Part shown: positions 57,201 through 64,000 of the stretch, piece by piece
Numbering within the stretch: the stretch's first letter is position 1
Layout: each line of letters begins with the position of its first letter
From: Maribacter polysaccharolyticus
Lineage (GTDB): Bacteria > Bacteroidota > Bacteroidia > Flavobacteriales > Flavobacteriaceae
Assembly (NCBI RefSeq): GCF_028882255.1
Contig: NZ_JARBUY010000002.1
Coordinates: 136,342-200,341, forward strand
DNA length: 64,000 nucleotides
Reading direction: 5' to 3'
The notes under the pieces: model-generated
What the model was told of the DNA's origin: nothing
What the model saw: the letters and a program-made list of their open reading frames with translations, nothing else
Databases searched by the model: none
Translations under genes and position numbers: made by a program

Positions 57201-57291
57201 CCCATAGCACTTCGTAAGATCCTTCATTTTTTTGGGAATTTGCCATTTGTGAAAATAGGATTATGGTGAGTAGGGTAATAAGATGTTTCAT
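51265..57291 (-). CDS. Large alpha-2-macroglobulin-like protein with a thioester motif
   Basis: About 2008 residues, the largest gene here. The ATG at 57291 starts a signal peptide ending in NSQ. Residues of roughly 30-500 lie before the macroglobulin beta domains and are alpha-helical; then come repeated MG-type domains (SIYRPGQPLYFKGI, VSVEEYKRPKFE-like turns), the helix-rich thioester domain with Cys1464 in YDCNEQVF (CxEQ), and an end domain. Such proteins trap proteases in the periplasm. They often lie beside pbpC (PBP1C); none is near. It is monocistronic. Confidence 0.9.
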   Translation of the reverse strand: MKHLITLLTIILFSQMANSQKNEGSYEVLWENVAQFEKEALTKSALGVVEKISKKAHKENNTGQIIKSLLYTSKYALTLEEDAQLRIVNDFKQEILKAAFPTKNILESYLANLYWQYFQQNRYQFYHRTKTETKIDPVDFRTWDLMTLFTEINLRFKNSLTHPESLQQIPIDTYKDILNEQKGPETYRPTLFDILAHTALDFYKTQESDITRPANKFEIDDPSFLGEVQEFIKVKSDTEDKTSLQAQAIATYQQLLAFHLENNNPEAMVDVDIERLQYVHQYAVFPDKDSFYLKVLQQSSLGTAPHATSALYRHETALLYRQWGNTYHPKTQKEHQKKLKEAVALCDGIIKEFPKSKAADKSRDLKATILSKNLELTAEKSIPTDQPSRILVNYKNHDHLQFSAFKISPQDLKELHKHHPEPKKLAFIKKLELVKSWDAVLKNEGDHQNHSTEVLLPALGNGLYLILATPKDQDPSFAYSDIQVTDLALVETRTSSEYRFQVIDRNDGQPKKGAQLQLTYKENYDRGFLTKTYTTDALGQVLIPLSSKRWTSVRATITAGDDTAYFGDYFIDKEYDQEDHTETTYNSFLFTDRSIYRPGQPLYFKGIAILQEKSGSNVQPNTAITVTLLDANGQEVSSQELRTNEFGSFTGEFILPNNGLTGRHSLQVRSKAININGGLNFSVEEYKRPKFETSFDPITATVKINDSVIVSGKAMAYAGSAITDAKVTYRVKRIVDFPRWYFGYRPYFNGAPQEITHGETTTDASGNYQFKFMALPDMSVAKESVPTFNYEISADVTDINGETHSTMTTVRVGYHALTANIVVGETLDKDKKDHTITVYTNNLNGQFVPAKGTLKIYKLKSPAHVLRNRPWEAPDYPGFNEGEFRKLFPHDAYANEHDQTQWENGPLVLETSFDTGTSMDINLGSIKKWVSGKYRITLETKDKFGQTVKDLTHMTLFSEKDNSLPDNQLFHIKTDKDHYAIGDKAVITFYSNAEMLNVRVMVEKDRKIIQTQLVTLGNGGKKIVVPVTEEDLGGFSLTYSFSAYNSFYTGVLPISIPYPKTDLEIETLTFRDKIKPGTDETWSFEIKGPKGEKVAAEVLANMYDASLDAFKDHSWGFNPLHQPIYYSNFRTNADRSFGNSYFFTFSEPMYRNRYKPPYYNTFNWFGLQFGNSPVHIRGLSRVMKNADQQIAMEADPETLNLVVAVENTTGIEVGNEQKAPITEEDKGPIQIRKNLQETAFFFPQLHTDKEGHVSFSFTTPEALTQWKLQLLAHTKSLQSAMSTLETVTQKELMVTPNVPRFLRAGDQITISTKIANLTEKKLTGQAEITLTDVISGKQITNDLLLAETQQISFSADALGNTQVSWTLKIPANLQALQYRIIAKAGDFSDGEQNVLPVLTNRMLVTETLPMWVGSNQSKTFTLDKLKDPASTTLENHKLTLEITSNPAWYAVQALPYLMEFPYDCNEQVFSRYYANTLASHIVNSSPRIKEVFDQWAHSDALLSNLEKNQELKALLIQETPWLRDAQSETEQKKRIALLFDLNQMQQAQAKALNQLKQNQMSNGAWAWFKGGRENRFITQHIITGLGHLKKLSVHTDEDTKLPAMTAKAIHYLDEAFMKEYEQMNKHAKNIDNDHLTYLQMHYLYMRSFFPEIATSEKLDAITSYYLGQAKKYWIEKSLYAKGILALVLHRKDDNATASKILRSLKDNSIVSGEMGMYWKENTPSWSWYQAPVETQALLIEAFSEISDDSTTVDKLKIWLLKNKQTNQWKSTKATTDAVYALLRQGSDWLSVTDAVDILVGGKKIEPSKMENIRVEAGTGYFKTSWNNSEINTNLGEVQLTEKGEGIVWGALYWQYFEDLDNITPSATPIQLKKKLFLRTHTDTGEEISEITPKTNLKVGDLVRVRIELRADRNMEFVHMKDMRAAGLEPINVLSQYKWQDGLGYYESTKDASTDFFFDSLPKGIYVFEYDLNVNNAGDFSTGITTIQSMYAPEFSSHSEGQRINITLK

Positions 57292-57470
57292 GGTCATGAA
57301 TTTAGTACTCAAAGGTGTGCAAAACCTATGCCAATGACAACCGCTGATGAGTGAGCGGACGTATAGGGTGAGCCAATGACATTGTTGGTTGTTTGAAGTG
57401 TGATGGGTTTACCGAAAGGAAAATGGAAACGCATGACTACTGATATTCCCATGGGAAGGATCGATAAAGC

Positions 57471-58256
57471 CTATAACGACTTCAACAATCCGCCATCAAT
57501 GGGGATTTGGGTACCCGTAATGTATGCGGCTTGATCCGAAGCCAAGAAAGTGGCAAGGAAACCATATTCCTTGGGGTCTCCAATCCTTCTGACCGGCACT
57601 TTGGTTTCCATGTCGGTAAGAACCTCATCCTCGGAAATACCGAATTGTATCGCTTTTTTGGCATTTAATTGCCTAATGCGTTCCGTATCGAAATACCCCG
57701 TAAGAATACTGTTCACCGTTATTTGGTATTGGCCGACATCATTGGCCAATGATTTGGCCCAAGTAACTACTGCCGCCCTTATGGTATTCGACAGTGCCAA
57801 ATAGGACAAAGGTTCTTTTACCGATACCGAGGCCACATTGATAATACGGCCCCATTTGTTCGCGATCATATGTTTTAAAGCCAGTTCAGTGGTGAAGACG
57901 ACGGTTTTAAAAAGCAAATCGAAGGCTTCTTGGTAATCGGAAGTTTTCTTTTCCAAGGCACTGCCCGCCTCAGGGCCCTGGGTGTTGTTCACCAGGATGT
58001 CGACTTGGTTGTTTTCGAAATAAGTCTCCATCGTTTTGCGATAGTTTTCAAAGTCGGTAAAATCAACGACCAAATAGCTATGGCACTGATGGGGTGCTGA
58101 AGGAAGGTCGGCTATTATTTTTTTGAGTTTGTCCGCACTGCGTGACATAAGGGTGACACTGGCACCGCTTTTGGCCAATTGTTCTGCAATGGCCCTTCCG
58201 ATACCCCGGCTACTGCCGCCTACCAGTGCATTTTTGCCTTTTAATGAAATGTTCAT
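57471..58256 (-). CDS. SDR-family protein with an altered active site
   Basis: 261 residues of the short-chain dehydrogenase fold: GGSSRGIG at 13-20 binds NAD(P), NNTQG near 88-92, and SVSVKEPLSYLALSNTIRAAV where the catalytic YxxxK should be. Tyr is there, but the Lys is replaced (SN in place of SK), as in one known subgroup. Reduction by the standard mechanism is uncertain. The upstream gene is a cupin with a six-base gap, so they form a pair. Confidence 0.82.
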   Translation of the reverse strand: MNISLKGKNALVGGSSRGIGRAIAEQLAKSGASVTLMSRSADKLKKIIADLPSAPHQCHSYLVVDFTDFENYRKTMETYFENNQVDILVNNTQGPEAGSALEKKTSDYQEAFDLLFKTVVFTTELALKHMIANKWGRIINVASVSVKEPLSYLALSNTIRAAVVTWAKSLANDVGQYQITVNSILTGYFDTERIRQLNAKKAIQFGISEDEVLTDMETKVPVRRIGDPKEYGFLATFLASDQAAYITGTQIPIDGGLLKSL

Positions 58257-58262
58257 ATCGAT

Positions 58263-58574
58263 TTATTTATATTCTTCTCTTGTCGGACTAAAGACATCCA
58301 TGAGTTTACAGGGTGTCAATGCTTTTCCGCCGTGGGGAACATTCGGGGCGATAATGACCAGGTCACCGGGTCGATAAACCTTGGTGATGCCGTTCAAAGT
58401 AAATTCAAATTCCCCCTCGATGACATGCATGATCTGTTCATTTATATGGAAGTGTTCGGGTACTTCAGCATCTTTTTCCACCTCCCAAAAGGCCATCGAC
58501 ATATTTTCGGAATGAATCAATTTACCATGATAACCGGGCATGATTTCTCTAGTGGGGATATTTGTTAGGTTCAT
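58263..58574 (-). CDS. Single-domain cupin, 103 aa
   Basis: A small beta-barrel with EHFHINEQIMHVIEGEFEF as metal motif 1 (His, His, Gln-Glu type) and PNVPHGGKAL as motif 2. It is cytoplasmic. Paired with the SDR gene downstream, which suggests one short pathway of small-molecule change; the substrate is unknown. Confidence 0.85.
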   Translation of the reverse strand: MNLTNIPTREIMPGYHGKLIHSENMSMAFWEVEKDAEVPEHFHINEQIMHVIEGEFEFTLNGITKVYRPGDLVIIAPNVPHGGKALTPCKLMDVFSPTREEYK

Positions 58575-58765
58575 AGCTGATTATTTCTCTAACGAAGATA
58601 TGAAGAATAGCGACAGAAATGAAAAAACCCTATGGAAGGGTCGCTCTAAAACCGGAAGTCACTCGGTGTTGCCATTGTAGGGAGGGGAAACTTATGAAAT
58701 CCACCATTGATATATAAAGGCAGATCGCAATGGCGATTGCTGTTTTTTTTCGAATTTGCATTGCC

Positions 58766-58773
58766 TATCTTTG
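58766..58773 (+). promoter_or_regulatory. -7 box of mpl
   Basis: TATCTTTG, 18 bases upstream of the ATG at 58792. It rules out the upstream ATG at 58756. Confidence 0.5.
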
Positions 58774-58791
58774 CGGTATAATTCAATCTTC

Positions 58792-60150
58792 ATGCAAATA
58801 CATTTTATCGCTATCGGAGGTAGTGCCATGCACAATCTTGCTTTAGCGCTTCACCATAAAGGATATGTCATTACGGGCAGTGATGATGTCATTTTTGAAC
58901 CTTCAAAAACCCGACTTTCCGATAAAGGACTCCTTCCCGAGACGTTCGGCTGGTTTCCCGAAAAAATACATGCAGGTCTGGATGCCGTTATTTTGGGGAT
59001 GCATGCGAAACCTGATAACCCTGAGTTGTTAAAGGCCCAGGAGTTGGGGGTCGCCATCTATTCCTACCCGGAGTTCCTTTATGAGCAATCCAAGAACAAG
59101 ACCCGAGTGGTCATAGGGGGAAGCCATGGGAAAACCACCATCACCTCCATGATCTTGCATGTGCTCAGTTATCACGATATAGCGGTAGATTATATGGTGG
59201 GTGCCCAATTGGACGGATTTGATCGTATGGTCCATTTGACCGAAGAGAATGATTTTATGGTATTGGAGGGCGATGAATACCTGTCGTCACCCATAGATCG
59301 AAGACCGAAATTCCATTTGTACAAACCCAATATTGCCTTATTGAGCGGTATCGCTTGGGACCATATAAACGTATTTCCGACGTTCGAAAACTATGTAGAG
59401 CAGTTCCGGATTTTCATGGATAGTATTGTTAAAGGGGGGAGCATTACCTATAATGAAGAAGATCAGGAGGTGAAAAAAGTAGTGGAAGCCTCGGAAAATG
59501 CGATTCGTAAATTACCATATCGCACTCCTGAATATACCGTTGAAAATGGGGAAACCCTGTTGGAAACCCCCGAAGGTCCAATGCCTATTGAGGTATTTGG
59601 TAGGCATAACCTTAGTAATTTGGCGGGCGCCAAATGGATCTGTCAGAATATGGGCGTTGATGAGGAGGATTTTTACGAGGCCATTGCAACGTTTTCAGGA
59701 GCCTCCAAACGGTTAGAGAAAATTGCGGAAACCGATACGGCCGTGGTTTATAAAGATTTTGCCCATTCGCCAAGTAAGGTGATGGCGACAACGAAAGCCG
59801 TAAAGGAACAGTATCCCGATAGAAAGGTGATCGCCTGTTTGGAATTGCATACGTATAGTAGTTTCAATGCCGACTTCCTAAAGGAATATAAAGGGGCATT
59901 GGATGCTGCCGATGAGGCCGTGGTCTTCTTTTTGCCTGAATCGGTAAAGATCAAAAAATTGAAGGAAGTGACGCCCCAGCAGATCTCAGAGGCTTTCGTA
60001 CGTGAGGATTTAAGGATATATACCGATTCCGGGGCCTTTAAGGAATATGTGTTCGGGCAGGACTATGAAAATGCCGTGTTACTGTTGATGAGCTCCGGTA
60101 ATTATGGTGGATTGGATCTTGTGGCCTTGAAAACACTGATTCAAAAATAA
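58792..60150 (+). CDS. mpl: UDP-MurNAc:tripeptide ligase Mpl (murein peptide recycling)
   Basis: A Mur-ligase family enzyme that re-attaches the recycled L-Ala-D-Glu-meso-diaminopimelate peptide to UDP-MurNAc. HFIAIGGSAMHNLALAL is the first Rossmann motif as in MurC, and the P-loop is GGSHGKTT at 109-116. 452 residues, close to the E. coli length. Sequence context of MurC and Mpl is similar; SAMHNLA and the length favour Mpl. Confidence 0.9.
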   Translation: MQIHFIAIGGSAMHNLALALHHKGYVITGSDDVIFEPSKTRLSDKGLLPETFGWFPEKIHAGLDAVILGMHAKPDNPELLKAQELGVAIYSYPEFLYEQSKNKTRVVIGGSHGKTTITSMILHVLSYHDIAVDYMVGAQLDGFDRMVHLTEENDFMVLEGDEYLSSPIDRRPKFHLYKPNIALLSGIAWDHINVFPTFENYVEQFRIFMDSIVKGGSITYNEEDQEVKKVVEASENAIRKLPYRTPEYTVENGETLLETPEGPMPIEVFGRHNLSNLAGAKWICQNMGVDEEDFYEAIATFSGASKRLEKIAETDTAVVYKDFAHSPSKVMATTKAVKEQYPDRKVIACLELHTYSSFNADFLKEYKGALDAADEAVVFFLPESVKIKKLKEVTPQQISEAFVREDLRIYTDSGAFKEYVFGQDYENAVLLLMSSGNYGGLDLVALKTLIQK

Positions 60151-60361
60151 ACCCGAAGCGCTATACTGTTCGCGTTAGCTGCTCAAAGCGAAGGGGTTTA
60201 CCGTTTAATCGTTGGGCAACTTAGGGATATTCACAATTCCTTGGTTCGCCACTATGCCGAGCCCATCAAGTGTCAATCCAGGAGCAGTTGGAATATTTGG
60301 TGGCCATAGTGGTATGGCCGGATGGCAAAAGGTCTTTTTTTGAGGGGTTTCCTTTTTGGTC

Positions 60362-60805
60362 TTAAACCCCGAATTGCCGTAAATGGTGGTCTAAATGTTT
60401 GTACTGTAATTGTCCCCATTGTTCCCTAGTGAAGTTGCCAAAAAGGGGATGGGGGTTCCACACTTTACGGTCCCTGATTTGATATACATCGTGGATCAGT
60501 TTTTTTAAGGTTTCCAGCTCCGTATGGAAATCCTTATCTTCCTTGGTTTTGGCCATGGGGGCTGTAGGTAGGTTCTTTCGCCATGGTGTATCATTATAGA
60601 GCGATTTTTTGAAAAACCACCTGATCAAAGGATTGCCTTTTACGGTGGTTTTTTTGTTTTCAATGGCCGTTCTTAAAGGCACTTGGCAATGCCAGACCAT
60701 TTGGCCGACACTCATCTTTCCCCATTGCCCTAAGGTGTTTTCATTGAGCTGGTTGACCCGTTCCAGGGTCTCGTGGTATGCTTCTTCCTCAAAGATCGAT
60801 TTCAT
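60362..60805 (-). CDS. DUF1569 protein, DinB-like fold
   Basis: 147 residues with the all-helical pattern of the DinB/YfiT fold: WGKMSVGQMVWHCQVPL near 29-45, HPLFGNFTREQWGQLQYKHLDHHLRQFG at the end. The His of WHC and HLDHH could hold a metal ion. Function unknown. Convergent with mpl. Confidence 0.82.
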   Translation of the reverse strand: MKSIFEEEAYHETLERVNQLNENTLGQWGKMSVGQMVWHCQVPLRTAIENKKTTVKGNPLIRWFFKKSLYNDTPWRKNLPTAPMAKTKEDKDFHTELETLKKLIHDVYQIRDRKVWNPHPLFGNFTREQWGQLQYKHLDHHLRQFGV

Positions 60806-60870
60806 TGTATTGGGTTTAAGAATTATAAATGAAATTTACGATAAAAATAATTGTTCATTATCTTTAGGTC

Positions 60871-61569
60871 ATGCAAGACAAACCAACCTCATTTTCCATA
60901 AAGCATTGGTCCGATGATGATAAACCCAGGGAAAAAATGGTGCAAAAGGGAAAATCCATTTTGTCCGATGCCGAATTGATCGCCATTTTAATTGGGTCGG
61001 GAAGTCGAAATGAAAGTGCGGTAGAACTCTCCAAACGTATCTTGGCCTCGGTGAACAACAACTTGAATGAACTTGGAAAACTCTCCATAAAACAATTGAT
61101 GCAGTTCAAAGGCATCGGGGAAGCCAAGGCGGTCACCATAGCCTCAGCATTGGAAATCGGCAGAAGAAGAAGGGGGGAAGAGGCCCAAAGGATTACCAAA
61201 ATATCGAGTAGTAAAGACGCTTTTGAGCTTTTGCAACCGCAATTGGGCGAGTTGCCCCATGAAGAATTTTGGATCCTGTACCTGAATAATTCCAATAAGG
61301 TGATGCATATGGCCCAATTGAGCAAAGGGGGTATCACCGGTACTTTGGTAGATGTTCGTTTGGTCATGAAACAGGCCCTCGAACTTGGTGCAGTGGCCCT
61401 TATCCTTGCCCATAACCACCCTTCGGGAGGATTGAAACCGAGCAGTGCCGATAAACAGCTGACCCAAAAACTGAAAAATGGGGGTTTGGCCCTGGATATA
61501 AAAATTTTAGATCATTTGATCATTACCCAAAAGGATTACTTTAGCTTTGCCGATGAATCTATTTTATAA
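60871..61569 (+). CDS. radC: RadC-family JAB-domain protein
   Basis: 232 residues: a UPF/helix-hairpin-helix part (FKGIGEAKAVTIASALEIG at 79-97) and a JAB1/MPN-type metalloprotease-like domain with HNHPSGGLKPSSAD from 181. The family is called RadC, but its role in DNA repair is not firmly shown. It is divergent from the DUF1569 gene and upstream of the deacetylase-like gene. Confidence 0.93.
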   Translation: MQDKPTSFSIKHWSDDDKPREKMVQKGKSILSDAELIAILIGSGSRNESAVELSKRILASVNNNLNELGKLSIKQLMQFKGIGEAKAVTIASALEIGRRRRGEEAQRITKISSSKDAFELLQPQLGELPHEEFWILYLNNSNKVMHMAQLSKGGITGTLVDVRLVMKQALELGAVALILAHNHPSGGLKPSSADKQLTQKLKNGGLALDIKILDHLIITQKDYFSFADESIL

Positions 61570-61586
61570 CCCGCTACTACGTAAAG

Positions 61587-62882
61587 ATGTTACTGATTTA
61601 CACGCATAGGATAACACCACGGTTCAGTTACATCATGCGCCATATTTTCAAAAGGATTTTGGGAATAGAGGTGTCCTACACGACCAAGGTCGAAGACTTT
61701 ATAAAACATACGGGGGCCAAAATCACCTATACGAAACAACCCTTACAAAATGAGTTTTTTGTACGAAGCAACGATTTGCTTTTTGAACAGGGGATCAATG
61801 ACATCCAGATCAATGTTCTGGATTGGGAGGGGGTACCCTGCTTTTTTACAACCGGGGAGAATAGTGCCCTGCCTTTCGATATTTTTTCGGCAAGTTTTTA
61901 CCTGCTTTCACGCTACGAGGAATACCTGCCCCACGTAAAGGATATGCACGGCAGATTTTCCCCAAAGGATAGTCTGGCTTACCAAAATGATTTTCTGATG
62001 TTGCCGGTGGTCGATATTTGGGCCAACAAATTGCTGGACAGGCTTTTGGAGCGGTTCCCGGATATGGAAGTCAAGAAACCGGTCTTCAAATACACTTCCA
62101 TCTTGGATGTGACTACTTCCCATTGTTATGCCCATCGTGGATTTACGCGTAGTGTGGCCGGATTTCTGTTGGATTTGGCCCATTTAAGGATACGACGGTT
62201 GTTGGAGAGGGTCGTGGTATGGTTCAATCCGCGAAAAGACCCCTATGATAATTTCGATTTCCTAATCCAAAAAAGAAAGCAATACGACCTTGATTGTAAG
62301 TTCTTTTTTCAGTTCGCCTCCTATTCCACCTATGATAAGAATGTATCTCCCAATAACAATAACTTTCGTTATTTGATAAAGTCGATAGCCGATTATTGCA
62401 AGGTTTCTTTGGCAGCTTCCTATACTTCGTTCAATGATGTAGAGGTATTGCGAAAGGAGAAAAAGAGCCTGGCCAATGTGATCAATAGACAGGTAGATGA
62501 CGTAAGGATGCGGTACAATAGGGTAGACGTGCCCCAGACCTATCGAAATTTGGTCGATGCCGAGTTTACCGATGATTATTCGATGGGGTATACCCACGAA
62601 ATAGGATTTAGGGCTGGTACGTCCTTTCCGTTTTATTTATATGACATCAATTTGGAATTGCAACAACCCATAAGGGTCCATTCCTTTGCATTGCATGATT
62701 ACGCCCTTCGGGATGAAGCTTCTCTTGGGGATATTATGGGGAAAGTGAAGGTGTTGTACCAAGAAGTGAAAAAAGTGAATGGCAGGTTGATAACGGTTTT
62801 CTCGAACGAACTTTTAGGTACCGAACACCATATTGACTGGAAGGATATGTATGGGCAAATAATCAAAAACTACAATGTATAG
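61587..62882 (+). CDS. Polysaccharide-deacetylase-like protein (DUF7033 type)
   Basis: 431 residues. The N-terminal part (about 1-130) has LPFDIFSASFYLLSRYEEY, the mark of the DUF7033 family linked to deacetylases, and the later part a NodB-like barrel with SILDVTTSHCYAHRGFTR and YSMGYTHEIGFRAGTSFPF. The classical first metal-binding Asp-Asp is changed (LDVTT), so catalysis is open. It starts 18 bases after radC and overlaps yjjG by eight. Confidence 0.8.
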   Translation: MLLIYTHRITPRFSYIMRHIFKRILGIEVSYTTKVEDFIKHTGAKITYTKQPLQNEFFVRSNDLLFEQGINDIQINVLDWEGVPCFFTTGENSALPFDIFSASFYLLSRYEEYLPHVKDMHGRFSPKDSLAYQNDFLMLPVVDIWANKLLDRLLERFPDMEVKKPVFKYTSILDVTTSHCYAHRGFTRSVAGFLLDLAHLRIRRLLERVVVWFNPRKDPYDNFDFLIQKRKQYDLDCKFFFQFASYSTYDKNVSPNNNNFRYLIKSIADYCKVSLAASYTSFNDVEVLRKEKKSLANVINRQVDDVRMRYNRVDVPQTYRNLVDAEFTDDYSMGYTHEIGFRAGTSFPFYLYDINLELQQPIRVHSFALHDYALRDEASLGDIMGKVKVLYQEVKKVNGRLITVFSNELLGTEHHIDWKDMYGQIIKNYNV

Positions 62883-63564
62883 AGATCAAGTTTCGGATGT
62901 GTTTTTTGATTTAGATCATACCCTTTGGGATTTTGAAAGGAATTCGGCGCTTACTTTTGAGCGGATCTTACAAGAGAATCGGGTCGATGTCGATCTAGAC
63001 GATTTCCTTGAAGTATATATCCCCGTTAACCTGGCGTTCTGGAAATTGTACCGGGAAGAGAAAGTCACTAAATCGGAATTGCGCTACCAGCGGCTGAAAA
63101 CCGTATTCGACACCTTGAAATATAGGGTTTCCGATGCCGTCATCGATCAGTTGGCCATAGATTATATTGAGTATCTTTCAACGTATAACCATCTTTTTCC
63201 CAATGCCATGGAGGTCCTCGATTATTTAAAGCCGAAATACAAACTCCATATCATCACCAACGGATTTCAGGAGGTTCAGGAAAGGAAATTGAAAAATGCC
63301 CATATCCGGGGATATTTCGATCAGGTGGTGAATTCGGAAATGGCCGGGGTAAAAAAACCGAATCCCTTGATTTTTGAATTGGCATTGAACAAGGCAAAAA
63401 CGACTTCCGGGAATTCGATGATGATCGGGGACAGTATTGAAGCGGATATCCTTGGGGCCCGGGCCGTAGGCATACACACCTTGCATTTCAACGCACATAA
63501 CGAACCGGAACATGAAATTTGCCAGATCATTCATGATTTGGGTGAAATAAAAAAGTATTTGTAG
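62875..63564 (+). CDS. yjjG: Pyrimidine 5'-nucleotidase, YjjG family (HAD)
   Basis: A house-cleaning nucleotidase of the HAD superfamily. Nucleophile motif FFDLDHT with Asp12 and Asp14, motif II TNG near residues 124-126, motif III Lys in VKKPNPLIFE and motif IV GDSIEADILGA. 229 residues fits YjjG. Its start overlaps the deacetylase-like gene by eight bases. Confidence 0.9.
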   Translation: MYRDQVSDVFFDLDHTLWDFERNSALTFERILQENRVDVDLDDFLEVYIPVNLAFWKLYREEKVTKSELRYQRLKTVFDTLKYRVSDAVIDQLAIDYIEYLSTYNHLFPNAMEVLDYLKPKYKLHIITNGFQEVQERKLKNAHIRGYFDQVVNSEMAGVKKPNPLIFELALNKAKTTSGNSMMIGDSIEADILGARAVGIHTLHFNAHNEPEHEICQIIHDLGEIKKYL

Positions 63565-63565
63565 A

Positions 63566-63582
63566 GTTATACATAGTATAAC
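63566..63582. repeat. 7-bp perfect inverted repeat after yjjG
   Basis: GTTATAC and GTATAAC around ATA. It could end yjjG transcription or be an operator for the following gene; a T-run appears only nine bases later. Confidence 0.3.
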
Positions 63583-63618
63583 ATTATGTGCTTTTTAGCG
63601 ATAAAAAGGATTTCTACA

Positions 63619-64000
63619 ATGAAAATCAAAAGGATAGGGACGTATGTATGGTTGATGTTTGTTTTTTCAATTCTTTTTTCCTGTGTCGAGGAACAGGATT
63701 TCAATCAGTATGATGATCTTAGTATTACCCCGACCTATGAGGCCAGTGTCCTTTATTTGGAGGTTCCCGAAAGTACGATAAATGACTTGCCGGCACCGGA
63801 CACCTACTCCCGTGAATTTGAATTTGAAGCCTTTAGTGAAACCGTTTTCGCAGATCGGGTGCTGGAAGGGGTGTTGACCTATTATGTCGAAAATACGACC
63901 AGTAAACCCCTGGAATTGGAAATACGGTTTTTGGATGCGACAGGAAATGTTCTGGCTACCGAAGTATTCGAACTGGATCCGGAACCTTCTGCTGAGGTGA
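63619..64000 (+). CDS. Lipoprotein, N-terminal part (runs past the window edge)
   Basis: The frame from ATG 63619 stays open to the end of the window (127 residues). It starts with a basic-hydrophobic signal peptide and a lipobox SILFSC, lipidated Cys22. The mature part is acidic with beta-strand-like repeats (FEFEAFSETVFADRVLEGVLTYYVENT). No family is recognisable from this part. It would be an outer-membrane or periplasmic lipoprotein. Confidence 0.75.
   Translation, partial: MKIKRIGTYVWLMFVFSILFSCVEEQDFNQYDDLSITPTYEASVLYLEVPESTINDLPAPDTYSREFEFEAFSETVFADRVLEGVLTYYVENTTSKPLELEIRFLDATGNVLATEVFELDPEPSAEV

Overview
The window looks like chromosomal DNA of a marine-type member of the Flavobacteriaceae (Bacteroidota). 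The reasons are promoters of the TTG / TAnnTTTG type, the uppS-bamA-ompH-ompH order, proteins of the DUF6089, DUF7033, DUF4136 and large alpha-2-macroglobulin type, and two fusions usual in this group as I know it (FolK with a deoxynucleoside kinase, hypoxanthine phosphoribosyltransferase with adenylate kinase). No phage, CRISPR array or intact insertion sequence was seen. Most of the window is ordinary core genome; the accessory material lies between 1 and about 8.8 kb.

Region 1 (1-6747, all leftward) is a surface-polysaccharide cluster: five family 2 glycosyltransferases, one cut by the window edge, around an ABC exporter pair of the Wzm/Wzt type. Two of the glycosyltransferases are close paralogues.

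Region 2 (6748-8967) has no convincing protein gene. It holds a patchwork of repeats: two 116-nt copies of a foldable element 560 bp apart whose central helix is kept by paired substitutions, two identical 38-bp blocks, five copies of a CGGTGAGTCCCGCCCGAAC-type repeat, hairpin terminators, and tRNA-Leu(UAA) and tRNA-Gly(GCC). The 3' end of tRNA-Gly is repeated 138 bp away, which looks like a scar of an integrating element. This is the part most worth a second look.

Region 3 (8968-30181) is housekeeping: mutS, a TrmH-like methyltransferase, the folK-kinase fusion, sppA, a queuosine-precursor transporter, an AsmA-like protein, a DUF2797 protein, a GH3 protein, a hydrolase-like protein without its serine, the proteostasis set clpX-clpP-tig, pdxJ, a CBS protein, nadK and a DUF6089 protein. 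Region 4 (30188-35063) is the envelope block uppS-bamA-ompH-ompH, closed by a 42-bp perfect palindrome. Region 5 (35122-42891) has a leftward glycosyltransferase-methyltransferase pair, a KASIII-type synthase, gcvP, a UbiA-like membrane protein, an ECF sigma factor with a small putative zinc anti-sigma, and a rhodanese.

Region 6 (43132-51193) carries a purine-linked pair of divergent units (purK-purE leftward with an M3 peptidase, hpt-adk rightward), obg, a DUF4136 lipoprotein, a decayed LytTR response-regulator gene and a DoxX-like protein. Region 7 (51265-64000) holds a 2008-residue alpha-2-macroglobulin, an SDR protein with a cupin, mpl, a DUF1569 protein, radC, a polysaccharide-deacetylase-like protein, yjjG and the start of a lipoprotein gene that leaves the window.

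No database search was possible. Family names rest on motifs and on recall of the families; start codons were chosen from homologue lengths as I know them, ribosome-binding context and promoter position.
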